This document shows, piece after piece, positions 1 to 7,255 of a DNA stretch of 64,000 nucleotides; within the stretch, counting starts at the first letter, position 1, and every line of letters starts with the position of its first letter. The stretch covers positions 2,735 through 66,734 of the forward strand of contig NZ_LNUP01000013.1 in assembly GCF_001512295.1 (NCBI RefSeq), written 5' to 3'. The stretch is from Pseudomonas sp. EpS/L25 (GTDB taxonomy: Bacteria; Pseudomonadota; Gammaproteobacteria; Pseudomonadales; Pseudomonadaceae). The position numbers were made by a program, and so were the translations under genes. The notes beneath the pieces are model-generated. The model worked only from the letters and a program-made list of their open reading frames with translations, was not told the origin of the DNA and did no database searches.

Positions 1-70
1 GCCGCCCGGCGTCCAGCCGGTTGCCCCGGGCGCACAACCGCCGGCGCCCCCCGCCCCGCCGGCCGGCTGA
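1..70 (+). CDS. C-terminal tail of a Pro/Ala-rich protein (partial, uncertain)
   Basis: One plus-strand frame is open from the window edge to a TGA at 68-70 and reads as a Pro/Ala/Gly/Val/Gln tail with no charged residues. Such tails are common at the ends of exported proteins. The stop touches the stop codon of the convergent aminotransferase gene, which is typical packing here. Only about 22 codons are visible and low-complexity GC-rich DNA can stay open by chance, so no function can be given. Confidence 0.35.
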   Translation, partial: PPGVQPVAPGAQPPAPPAPPAG

Positions 71-1291
71 TCAGGCCAGCAGCCGCCGGGTCGCCTCGGC
101 GATCCGGCGGCAGGCTTCCTCCAGCACCTCGTAGGAGGTGGCGTAGGAAACCCGGAAGTAAGGCGCCAGGCCGAAGGCCGAGCCTGGCACCACCGCCACC
201 CCGCCCTCGTCCATGAGGTAGCGGGCAAAGGCCGTATCGCTATCGATCAGCTCCCCGCCCGGCGTCCGCCGACCCAATACCCCCGCGCAACTGGCGTAGA
301 CGTAGAAGGCCCCCTCGGGCCGCCGCGCCGACAGACCCGGCACCGCGTTCAGCGCGTCCACCACCAGATCCCGTCGCTCGCGGAACAGCTCGCAACGCTC
401 GCGCACGATGTCCTGCGGCCCATCCAGGGCGGCGATGGCCGCGGCCTGGCTGACCGAGCAGGGGCAGGAGGTCACCTGGCTCTGCACACTGGCCATGGCC
501 TGGATCAGCGCCTTAGGTCCACCGGCATAGCCCAGGCGCCAACCGGTCATGGCATAGGCCTTGGAGACGCCGTTGATGGTCAGGGTCCGCTCGCGCAGTC
601 GCGGCTCCAGCGCCGCCGGGGTAACGAAGCGAAAGCCGTCGTAGAGAATGTGTTCGTACATGTCGTCGACCATCAGCCAGACCTGCGGATGGCGCAGTAG
701 CACCTCCAGCAGCGGGCGATAGTGTTCCTCGCCATAGGCCGCCCCCGAGGGGTTGGACGGCGAGTTGAGCATCACCCAGCGGGTGCGCGGGGTGATGGCC
801 GCCTCCAGGGCCTCGGCGGTGAGGCGGAAGCCGTCTGCCTCACGGCACGGCAGTACCACCGGCGTGCCGCCGAGGATGGTGACGATGTCGGCATAGGTCA
901 CCCAGAAGGGCGCGGGAATGATCACCTCGTCACCCGCGTCCAGGGTCGCCATCATGGCGTTGAAGATCACCTGTTTGGCACCGGCCGAGGCGGTCACCTC
1001 GTCCTGGGCGAACACCAGGTCGTTCTCCCGGGCGAACTTGCGGCGGATGGCCTCCTTGAGCGCCGGGCTGCCGTCGAGCACCGTGTACTTGGTGTGGCCG
1101 GCGCGAATGGCCTGGATCGCCGCCTCCTTGATGTGCTCCGGGGTATCGAAGTCCGGCTCGCCCGCGCCCAGCACCAGCAGGTCGGCGCCCTGGCGGCGCA
1201 GGGCGTTGGCGCGCTCGGTGATCTTGAGGATCTCGGAGACGCCCACGGAGGCGAGGCATTGGGCGAGGTGCAGGGTGGAAGCGGCGGCCAT
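71..1291 (-). CDS. class I/II PLP-dependent aminotransferase (aspartate aminotransferase-like)
   Basis: A 406-residue fold-type I aminotransferase that moves an amino group between an amino acid and a 2-oxo acid in the cytoplasm. Visible family marks are the N-terminal GAGEPDFDTPEHI segment, the NSPSNPSG motif, the D/Y pair in VDDMYEHI, the PLP lysine Lys244 in NGVSKAYAMTGWR, and a C-terminal FRVSYATS arginine region that binds the substrate carboxylate. Length is usual for the AspC/AatA group. The ATG gives a complete N-terminus. It stands alone, divergent from the AFG1/ZapE gene with about 160 bp between them. The substrate cannot be fixed from sequence; aspartate, aromatic or prephenate specificity are all possible. 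Confidence 0.9.
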   Translation of the reverse strand: MAAASTLHLAQCLASVGVSEILKITERANALRRQGADLLVLGAGEPDFDTPEHIKEAAIQAIRAGHTKYTVLDGSPALKEAIRRKFARENDLVFAQDEVTASAGAKQVIFNAMMATLDAGDEVIIPAPFWVTYADIVTILGGTPVVLPCREADGFRLTAEALEAAITPRTRWVMLNSPSNPSGAAYGEEHYRPLLEVLLRHPQVWLMVDDMYEHILYDGFRFVTPAALEPRLRERTLTINGVSKAYAMTGWRLGYAGGPKALIQAMASVQSQVTSCPCSVSQAAAIAALDGPQDIVRERCELFRERRDLVVDALNAVPGLSARRPEGAFYVYASCAGVLGRRTPGGELIDSDTAFARYLMDEGGVAVVPGSAFGLAPYFRVSYATSYEVLEEACRRIAEATRRLLA

Positions 1292-1451
1292 GACGGGCTC
1301 CAGTCGGGATAGCGGAGGGCTGCCAGGCGCGTCCGGCAGCGATCGCTTCGTACTATCGAACCGTCGCGGCTGGCCTTCAAACGCTATAAAGGACTCACAT
1401 CATTCCGCCGAGGCATGGTCTGGCGTCGGGGTGGGCGCTAGAGTGGCGGCC

Positions 1452-2552
1452 ATGTCGACTGCCCTTTCCCCCCTCGCTGCCTATCACCAGGCCCTGGCCC
1501 GTGGCGACCGGTTGCCCGATGCAGCCCAGGAAGCCGCCGCCCTGCAGCTGGAAGCCTGCCACACGGCGCTGCTGGCGGGCCGTCCGGCACGCGGTCTCTA
1601 TCTCTGGGGGCCGGTCGGCCGTGGCAAGACCTGGCTGCTGGACCTGTTCCACGCCAGCCTGCCGGTGCCCGCCCGCCGCCAGCATTTCCATCACTTCATG
1701 CGCTGGGTGCACCAGCGCCAGTTCCAGCTCGCCGGCACCCGCGATCCCCTGCAGGTGCTGGCCCGGGAACTGGCCGCCGAGGTACGGGTGCTGTGCTTCG
1801 ACGAACTCTTCGTCAGCGACATCGGCGACGCCATCCTGGTGGGCGGCCTGCTGCGCGCCCTGCTGGACCAGGGCCTGGTGCTGGTGGTCACCTCCAACCA
1901 GCCGCCGGAGCAGCTCTATGCCGGCGGCTTCAACCGCGAGCGCCTGCTGCCGGCCATCGCCGCGCTCCAGGCGCAGCTGGACGTACTGGAAGTGGACGGC
2001 GGCCAGGATCACCGCCTGCACGAGGGCGAACCCGAACCCCGCTACTGGGTGAACGAGCCTGCTGCCCTGGCCACCACCTTCGAACGCCTCACCGCCGGGC
2101 AGGCGACCACCTGCGAGCCCCTGGCAATCGGCGGGCGCCTGTTGCCCGTGATAAAGCGGGCGCCAAGCGCCCTCTGGCTGGACTTCGCCACCCTCTGCCA
2201 GGGCACCTGGGCGACCTCCGACTACATCGACCTCTGCACGAGCTTTCCCACCCTGCTGCTGGACGGCGTGCCCTGCCTGTCGGGTGATCCCCGCGAAGGG
2301 CGCATCGCTCGCGGCACGGAAGACGGCGTGGAGCGCGTGGTCGCGGGCGACCGCGAATTGCCCCGCCTGGCGCCGCAGGATGACGCCGTGCGCCGCTTCA
2401 TCGCCCTGGTCGACGAAGCCTACGACCGCCGCCGCTCGCTCTACCTGAACGCCGCCGTGCCGCTGGAGCGGCTGTACACCCGTGGCTTTCTGGAATTCCC
2501 CTTCCGCCGCACCCTGAGTCGGCTCAGGGAGATGCAGCAGGCGCGGTATTAG
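1452..2552 (+). CDS. zapE: AFG1/ZapE family ATPase
   Basis: A 366-residue P-loop ATPase of the AFG1/LACE1/ZapE family; the E. coli member is linked to FtsZ-ring constriction and the mitochondrial member to protein quality control. The Walker A is GPVGRGKT at about residues 53-60, the Walker B is VLCFDELFV, and a sensor-like VVTSNQPP follows, as in the family. The ATG at 1452 was chosen because family members begin just before a short helical leader and upstream codons in frame read as non-coding. Its stop overlaps the stop of the convergent glycosyltransferase by four bases. P. aeruginosa-type genomes often carry two AFG1 paralogues and this one has a shortened C-terminal half, so it may be the second paralogue rather than ZapE itself. 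Confidence 0.82.
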   Translation: MSTALSPLAAYHQALARGDRLPDAAQEAAALQLEACHTALLAGRPARGLYLWGPVGRGKTWLLDLFHASLPVPARRQHFHHFMRWVHQRQFQLAGTRDPLQVLARELAAEVRVLCFDELFVSDIGDAILVGGLLRALLDQGLVLVVTSNQPPEQLYAGGFNRERLLPAIAALQAQLDVLEVDGGQDHRLHEGEPEPRYWVNEPAALATTFERLTAGQATTCEPLAIGGRLLPVIKRAPSALWLDFATLCQGTWATSDYIDLCTSFPTLLLDGVPCLSGDPREGRIARGTEDGVERVVAGDRELPRLAPQDDAVRRFIALVDEAYDRRRSLYLNAAVPLERLYTRGFLEFPFRRTLSRLREMQQARY

Positions 2553-3490
2553 CCGTCGCGCTTCGCCCCGCGCTTGAGCACATAGCGCGGCCGCCGCTTG
2601 GTTTCTATGTAGATGCGGCCGATGTATTCGCCCAGCACTCCGATGCCGATCAACTGTACGCCGCCGAAGAAGAGAATGGCGGTCATCAGCGAGGGATAGC
2701 CCGGCACCGGATTACCGAATACCAGCTTGCGGAACACCATGACCCCGGCATAGGCCAGCGACAGCAGGGCGACGCCGCCACCGAGATAGGTCCACAGCCG
2801 CAGCGGCACGGTGCTGAAGGAGGTGAAGCCTTCCAGCGCCAGGTTCCATAGCTTCCAGCCGTTGAACTTGCTGCTGCCGGCGCTGCGCGGGGCGCGCTCG
2901 TATTCCACCACGCGGGTGTCGAAGCCGACCCAGGAGAGGATGCCCTTCATGAACAGGTTGCGCTCCGGCAGGTCCTTGATGGCGTCCACCACCTCGCGAC
3001 TCATCAGCCGGAAATCGCCGACGTTCTCCTCGATGGGCGTCTGGGCGATACGGTTGTGCAGGCGATAGAACCCCTCGGCGGTCAGGCGCTTGAGCGGGCT
3101 GTCGCTGCTGCGATTGACGCGCTTGGCCAGCACCACGTCGGCGCCTTGCCGCCACTGTTCGAGCAATCGCGGGATGACGTCCAGCGGGTCCTGCAGATCC
3201 ACGTCCAGCGGCACCACCACGTCCCCCGTGGCGTGCTCGATGCCAGCGAACAGCGCCGCCTCCTTGCCGAAATTGCGCGACAGCTGCAGCAGCACCACTC
3301 GCGGGTCTTCTCGGTGCAGACGCTCCAGTACTCGGGCACTGCCGTCGCGGCTGCCATCGTCGACGAACAACAGCTCCAGATCGTGCCGCGACAGCTCGGG
3401 ATGGAGGCAGACCGCCTGGTAAAAAAGCCCGATGGCCAGCTCTTCGTTGAAGACCGGCACCACCAGGGAAAGCTTCACGGCATCGCTCAT
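2549..3490 (-). CDS. GtrB-like family 2 glycosyltransferase (polyprenyl-phosphate sugar transferase)
   Basis: A 313-residue GT2 enzyme expected to load a sugar from a nucleotide donor onto undecaprenyl phosphate at the inner membrane. The catalytic domain (about 1-230) has [11 protein letters not shown], the DDGSRDGS donor motif and the DVDLQDP DxD-type metal motif; two C-terminal membrane helices (about 235-290) and a basic tail follow, as in GtrB/DPM1-type proteins. The start is the ATG that overlaps the gtrA stop by ATGA, which points to translational coupling. Paired with GtrA it would glucosylate or otherwise decorate a cell-surface glycan or lipid A. The sugar is not readable from sequence; no serotype-specific gtr gene sits next to it. 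Confidence 0.85.
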   Translation of the reverse strand: MSDAVKLSLVVPVFNEELAIGLFYQAVCLHPELSRHDLELLFVDDGSRDGSARVLERLHREDPRVVLLQLSRNFGKEAALFAGIEHATGDVVVPLDVDLQDPLDVIPRLLEQWRQGADVVLAKRVNRSSDSPLKRLTAEGFYRLHNRIAQTPIEENVGDFRLMSREVVDAIKDLPERNLFMKGILSWVGFDTRVVEYERAPRSAGSSKFNGWKLWNLALEGFTSFSTVPLRLWTYLGGGVALLSLAYAGVMVFRKLVFGNPVPGYPSLMTAILFFGGVQLIGIGVLGEYIGRIYIETKRRPRYVLKRGAKRDG

Positions 3491-3867
3491 CGGAACACCC
3501 ACAGGGATGACAGCAGATAGCTGAACACCGGCACCAGGGCGGTGGCGGCCAGGAGTGCATAGAGCGCCGGCAGGCCACAGGCGAGCAGCCCGGTCAGCAA
3601 CAGATTGTTGAGGCCGAAGCCGGCCAGCGCCACCAGCAGGAAGCGCCACGGCGAGCCGGTACGGGCGAAGGTCAGATAGCGGTGACCCAAATAGGAAACG
3701 CCGAAAGCGACCAGGAAGGCGCCCAGATTGGCAAGATAGGCTGGCCAGCTCCATATCCCCAACAGCAGGGCGGCGACGGCCATGTGGACTCCGGTGGCCA
3801 CAGCACCGACCAGGGCGAATCGCAGGGGCTGCGCCGCCGACTTGGCCAGGGAATCGGTTGTAGACAC
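3487..3867 (-). CDS. GtrA family membrane protein (putative lipid-linked sugar flippase)
   Basis: A 126-residue protein with four predicted membrane helices, beginning with the family-typical [21 protein letters not shown] and containing [13 protein letters not shown] between helices two and three. GtrA proteins are thought to flip the sugar-polyprenyl-phosphate made by GtrB to the periplasmic side. It is the first gene of a two-gene operon with the overlapping GT2 gene. About 200 bp upstream, up to the divergent metallo-hydrolase, hold no gene. Confidence 0.85.
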   Translation of the reverse strand: MSTTDSLAKSAAQPLRFALVGAVATGVHMAVAALLLGIWSWPAYLANLGAFLVAFGVSYLGHRYLTFARTGSPWRFLLVALAGFGLNNLLLTGLLACGLPALYALLAATALVPVFSYLLSSLWVFR

Positions 3868-4066
3868 GCTTGACCTCGACGCAGCGGACTTGACCGGCGC
3901 ACGTTACCTCGGAGGTATCGAAACATCCTGTTGCATCCGTTGCAATTCCGTAGCGGGGCGACGAACGGTCTGCTGTAGTCCATACGGCCTGCGGCGACGA
4001 GGCACGCCGCGGAGCGGCGGAGCCCCGTGGTAAGGTGAACCATCCCTTCGCTCACGAGGCCCGGTC

Positions 4067-4930
4067 ATGACTCCGCGCATCGAACCCTTCTTCGACGCCA
4101 CCACGTCCACCTTCACCTATGTGATCTACGAGGCGCCCGGCAGCCGCTGCGCCATCGTCGACTCGGTGCTGGACTACGATCCACATTCGGGCCGCACCGC
4201 CACCCTGTCGGCGGATCGCGTCGCCCGCTTCGTGCGCGATCAGGGGCTGACCGTGGAGTGGCTGCTGGAGACCCATGCCCACGCCGACCACCTCTCCGCC
4301 GCGCCCTACCTGCGCCGGCAACTGGGCGGGCGCATCGCCATCGGCGAAGGCATCCGCCGCGTCCAGGGCGCCTTCAAGGACGTCTTCAACCTGGAGCCGG
4401 AATTTCGCCTCGACGGCTCCCAGTTCGACCACCTGTTCCAGCCCGACGAGGTCTTCCACATCGGCGCCCTCAGCGCCCGCGCCCTGCACGTACCCGGTCA
4501 TACGCCGGCGGACATGGCCTATCAGGTGGAGGAGGAGCACGTCTTCGTTGGCGACACCCTCTTCATGCCGGATGTCGGCTCGGCCCGTTGCGACTTCCCC
4601 GGTGGCAGCGCCCGCGACCTCTATCGCTCGATCCGCCGGCTGCTGGCGCTGCCGGAAGCCACGCGGCTCTATCTGTGCCACGACTATCCGCCCGCAGGGC
4701 GCGAACCGCGCTACGAAACCACGGTGGGCGAAGAGCGTGCCCTCAACGTACACGTCCGTGATGGCGTGGACGAAGACGCCTTCGTCGCCCTGCGGACTCG
4801 CCGCGACGCCACCCTGGCCATGCCGACGCTGATCCTGCCAGCCATCCAGGTGAACATCCGCGCCGGCACCCTGCCGCCAGCCGAGGCCAATGGCCGGCGC
4901 TACCTGAAGATTCCCATCGACGGCTTCTAG
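4067..4930 (+). CDS. MBL-fold metallo-hydrolase, persulfide dioxygenase / Blh-like
   Basis: A 287-residue metallo-beta-lactamase-fold protein. It has the metal motif THAHADH at residues 69-75, a second histidine in HVPGHTPADM, the bridging aspartate in VGDTLFMPDVGSAR, and the last histidine in YLCHDYPP. The GSARCDFPGG stretch after the bridging aspartate is typical of ETHE1-like persulfide dioxygenases and their Blh relatives, which oxidise glutathione persulfide to sulfite. A classical glyoxalase II is less likely for that reason. No rhodanese or sulfur regulator is adjacent, so the sulfur role rests on family resemblance only. A strong hairpin follows the stop codon. Confidence 0.75.
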   Translation: MTPRIEPFFDATTSTFTYVIYEAPGSRCAIVDSVLDYDPHSGRTATLSADRVARFVRDQGLTVEWLLETHAHADHLSAAPYLRRQLGGRIAIGEGIRRVQGAFKDVFNLEPEFRLDGSQFDHLFQPDEVFHIGALSARALHVPGHTPADMAYQVEEEHVFVGDTLFMPDVGSARCDFPGGSARDLYRSIRRLLALPEATRLYLCHDYPPAGREPRYETTVGEERALNVHVRDGVDEDAFVALRTRRDATLAMPTLILPAIQVNIRAGTLPPAEANGRRYLKIPIDGF

Positions 4931-4970
4931 CCAGGCGCCACCCGTCGTACAGGGTAAAAGCCACAGGAAT

Positions 4971-5001
4971 TGGACGCAGCGGCACCGCTGCGTCCAGGTT
5001 T
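4971..5001 (+). terminator. probable Rho-independent terminator after the metallo-hydrolase gene
   Basis: An 11-bp perfect GC-rich inverted repeat (GGACGCAGCGG against CCGCTGCGTCC) is followed by AGGTTTTG. It lies 40 bases after the stop at 4930, as expected for an intrinsic terminator with a short T-run. Confidence 0.65.
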
Positions 5002-5205
5002 TGTCGCCCCCGCCAGGCATCACGCGTCGTCCAGCCCAGCGGCCAGGTTGGACCGCCCTTCGGCCGAATCTAGATACAGCTCTGGTAGTGGCGGATGGCC
5101 AGCGACCACCCATCTCCTCGCCGGGAAACCTCGCCGCGCCCGCCCCTCAATACCCAGGCAGGCAATGAGTTCTGCACTACATTCCCACAAAGAGGTAGAG
5201 CGACC

Positions 5206-5364
5206 ATGACCACCAAGCATTCGAATTCCAATCCCGGCAACTTCGCCAATGACCGTGAAAAGGCCGCCGAGGCCGGGCGCAAGGGCGGCCAGAACAGTGG
5301 CGGCAATTTCGCCAATGATCGCGAAAAGGCTGCCGAAGCCGGACGCAAGGGCGGAAGCCGCTAG
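5206..5364 (+). CDS. small KGG-repeat stress protein (YciG-like), two repeats
   Basis: A 52-residue hydrophilic protein made of two near-identical units, each reading NPGNFANDREKAAEAGRKGG or a slight variant. This is the KGG/Con-10 domain seen in E. coli YciG and YmdF and in Neurospora con-10, families associated with general stress or conidiation; no biochemical activity is established. The ATG at 5206 follows a purine-rich AGAGGTAG with good spacing. A second, three-repeat paralogue starts 73 bases downstream in the same direction, so the pair is probably one transcript and arose by duplication. Confidence 0.8.
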   Translation: MTTKHSNSNPGNFANDREKAAEAGRKGGQNSGGNFANDREKAAEAGRKGGSR

Positions 5365-5437
5365 GCACCTCCCCCGGTAGCGGAGCCACGTCCGGGTGGG
5401 CCTGGCTCCTCCAGTCCACGAGCAAGAGGAATTCACG

Positions 5438-5674
5438 ATGAGTACCGACAACTCCAATCCCGGCAACTTCGCCAGCGACCGTGAAAAGGCTGCCGAAGCC
5501 GGCCGCAAGGGCGGTGAGAACAGCGGCGGCAATTTCGCCAACGATCCCGAGCGTGCCGCCGAGGCCGGCAGCAAGGGCGGTCAGAACAGCGGCGGCAACT
5601 TCGCCAACGACCGCGAGAAGGCCTCCGAGGCCGGTCGCAAGGGTGGCCAGAACAGCGGCGGCGGCCAGCGGTAA
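5438..5674 (+). CDS. small KGG-repeat stress protein (YciG-like), three repeats
   Basis: A 78-residue protein with three copies of the KGG unit (NFASDREKAAEAGRKGG, NFANDPERAAEAGSKGG, NFANDREKASEAGRKGG) joined by Q/ENSGG linkers. It is the closest match in this window to E. coli YciG and is almost free of hydrophobic residues, so it is likely disordered. The ATG at 5438 is preceded by AGAGGA at proper distance. One repeat has Pro in place of Arg and Ser in place of Arg, so the copies are diverging. It is the second gene of a tandem pair and is followed by a hairpin at 5697-5723. Confidence 0.82.
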   Translation: MSTDNSNPGNFASDREKAAEAGRKGGENSGGNFANDPERAAEAGSKGGQNSGGNFANDREKASEAGRKGGQNSGGGQR

Positions 5675-5696
5675 CACGGCTTCATCCAGACCATGA

Positions 5697-5723
5697 AGAA
5701 GGGCAGGATCAGCCTGCCCTTCT
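5697..5723. terminator. hairpin between convergent genes, possible bidirectional terminator
   Basis: An 11-bp inverted repeat AGAAGGGCAGG / CCTGCCCTTCT with a five-base loop lies between the KGG gene stop at 5674 and the DUF421 gene stop at 5741. The T-run is short on either strand, so termination strength is uncertain. Confidence 0.55.
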
Positions 5724-5740
5724 CGCGTCGCCCAGCCGGA

Positions 5741-6193
5741 TCATTTCGCATCCGGCTCGGGTATCACCGAAATTTGCCCATTCTTTTCCAGCACCGCGAA
5801 GCGGATCTGCTCCAGCCGCTCCAGCCCCTGACTCTGCCGCGCCGCTTCGAGGATGTCCTCCTCGGTCAGGCGAGCCTTGCGCAGCCGCTGCGTCAGCGGC
5901 TTGCCGTACTCCACCACGATCAGTGGCACCCCATCGAGAAAGCGCCCCACCTGGGGCGAGCGCCGCTTGAACAGCGAGAGCAGGATATCGATCAGCACCA
6001 GGGTGGCGATCACCACGAAGGCGTTGATCACCGAGAAGTCATCCCCCAGCAGGGCCTGCTGGGTGGCTTCGCCGATCACCAGCAGCAGGACGAAATCGAA
6101 GGTGGTGATCTCCGACAGGGCCCGACGGCCGGTGATGCGAAAGAGCACCAGCAGGAAGACGTAGATGGCCGCGGCGCGCGATACGGATTCCAT
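5741..6193 (-). CDS. DUF421 family membrane protein (YetF-like)
   Basis: A 150-residue protein of the YetF/YcaP DUF421 family: two or three N-terminal membrane helices (about 5-80) and a cytosolic C-terminal domain. The family signature RITGRRALSEITTFDFVLLLVIGE is present over residues 20-43, and the C-terminal domain holds the usual LIVVEYGKPL and LTEEDILEAARQSQGL segments. YetF proteins have been described in spore-germination and membrane contexts, but a function in Pseudomonas is not established. The gene starts 9 bases after the stop of the membrane protein at 6203-6694, so the two are likely co-transcribed. Confidence 0.8.
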   Translation of the reverse strand: MESVSRAAAIYVFLLVLFRITGRRALSEITTFDFVLLLVIGEATQQALLGDDFSVINAFVVIATLVLIDILLSLFKRRSPQVGRFLDGVPLIVVEYGKPLTQRLRKARLTEEDILEAARQSQGLERLEQIRFAVLEKNGQISVIPEPDAK

Positions 6194-6202
6194 GGCGAGT
6201 CC

Positions 6203-6694
6203 TCAGGGGTAGATGAAGGTCGACAGCGTAAGGGGCGCCTGGCCAGGTCTCAGGAGCCGCCAGTCGACCGCGCCCAGGGCATCCGGGCGCAGGGCCAGGT
6301 GCAGGCGACTCGGTCCCGTCCCCGACACCAGGTCGAGCCAGAGCACGCCATCACTGCTGGTCATGCGCTGGGGCTGCGGATAGAGGGCTTCCACCGTCCA
6401 GTCGGCCACCAGGCGTTCGTCCAGGCCGATGCGGGTGCTGCCGGGCGCCAGTTCCAGGGTAAGGGTCGCCGGGGCACCGCGGCGCTGGAAGGGTTCGTAG
6501 GTCACCTTGAGCTGGCCGTCCGGGCTGACGCGCGTCGCCTGGGCCCAGGGTCCGCCGCTGGCGAACAACCCGGCCAGGGCCAGCGCCACGAACAGGCCCA
6601 ACAGCACCCAGCCCAGGCGTTCACAACGCCAGATCCAGCGTTGCAACCCCAGGTCTTCATGAATCGGAAGAGATTCCTGCGTGGGTGGCGCCAT
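6203..6694 (-). CDS. uncharacterised single-pass membrane protein
   Basis: A 163-residue protein with one clear membrane helix at about residues 28-50 (WVLLGLFVALALAGLFASGG), a short cytoplasmic N-terminus, and a C-terminal beta-rich domain of about 110 residues. I do not recognise the domain with certainty; proteins of this layout are often encoded next to DUF421 genes in Pseudomonas. The ATG at 6694 was chosen because the longer upstream extension lacks a ribosome binding site and runs through the divergent promoter region. It is 9 bases from the DUF421 start and probably acts with it. Confidence 0.65.
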   Translation of the reverse strand: MAPPTQESLPIHEDLGLQRWIWRCERLGWVLLGLFVALALAGLFASGGPWAQATRVSPDGQLKVTYEPFQRRGAPATLTLELAPGSTRIGLDERLVADWTVEALYPQPQRMTSSDGVLWLDLVSGTGPSRLHLALRPDALGAVDWRLLRPGQAPLTLSTFIYP

Positions 6695-6809
6695 GGCGAT
6701 TTCTCCCCTGCTGACAGGGCTTGGAGCCCAACCGGGAGTCGCCGGTTCGACCGCTTCGCCCCACCCTGGGGCATACTGCGCGGCCTTTTTTCTGTCTGGA
6801 GTCCTGTCG

Positions 6810-7253
6810 ATGCCCGTCTGGTGGCTACTCGTCCTGCCCTTCGTCGCCGGTGCCTGCCTGCCGTTGCAAGCCGGCATCAACGGTCAACTCGCCCGGCACT
6901 TCTCCAGCGTTTTCGCCGCGGCCTCCATCTCCTTCATGGTGGGTTTGCTCGCCCTGCTCGGGCTGACCCTCTGGCAGCGCGGCGTGCCCACCCTGGGCGC
7001 CTTGCGCGAACTGCACTGGTGGCACTGGTGCGGCGGCCTGCTGGGCGCCTTCTTCATCGCCATGGCCGCGTTCGCCGGGCCACGCATCGGCGCCACCCTG
7101 TTCATGGCGCTGGTCATCGCCGGCCAACTGGCCATGTCCCTGAGCCTGGATCATTTCGGCTGGGCCGGCTTTCGCCAGGACCCGGTCACCCTGGGCAAGC
7201 TGGCCGGCGTGGTGCTGATCGGCATTGGCGTCTGGTGCATCGCCCGGGCCTAG
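6810..7253 (+). CDS. DMT-superfamily transporter, DUF606/YdcZ-type
   Basis: A 147-residue, almost wholly hydrophobic protein with five predicted helices, matching the DUF606 (YdcZ) half-size drug/metabolite transporter family. The opening WWLLVLPFVAGACLPLQAGIN with the polar QAGIN at the end of helix one is typical, as is the C-terminal KLAGVVLIGIGV. Such half-size transporters work as dimers. Its substrate is unknown. It is divergent from the membrane protein at 6203-6694 and ends two bases before the stop of the convergent PepSY/flavodoxin reductase gene. Confidence 0.78.
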   Translation: MPVWWLLVLPFVAGACLPLQAGINGQLARHFSSVFAAASISFMVGLLALLGLTLWQRGVPTLGALRELHWWHWCGGLLGAFFIAMAAFAGPRIGATLFMALVIAGQLAMSLSLDHFGWAGFRQDPVTLGKLAGVVLIGIGVWCIARA

Positions 7254-7255
7254 GT

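Noticed and set aside
20-70. Terminator or repeat in the first bases
   Set aside because: GC-rich but without an inverted repeat or T-run; the open Pro/Ala-rich frame explains it better.
4931-5205. Possible RNA gene or riboswitch in the gap before the KGG genes
   Set aside because: Only the terminator hairpin is convincing; no further paired structure or conserved motif was seen.
5206-5674. CRISPR-like spaced repeats
   Set aside because: The repeats are in frame, encode KGG units with no unique spacers, and are separated by a gene boundary.
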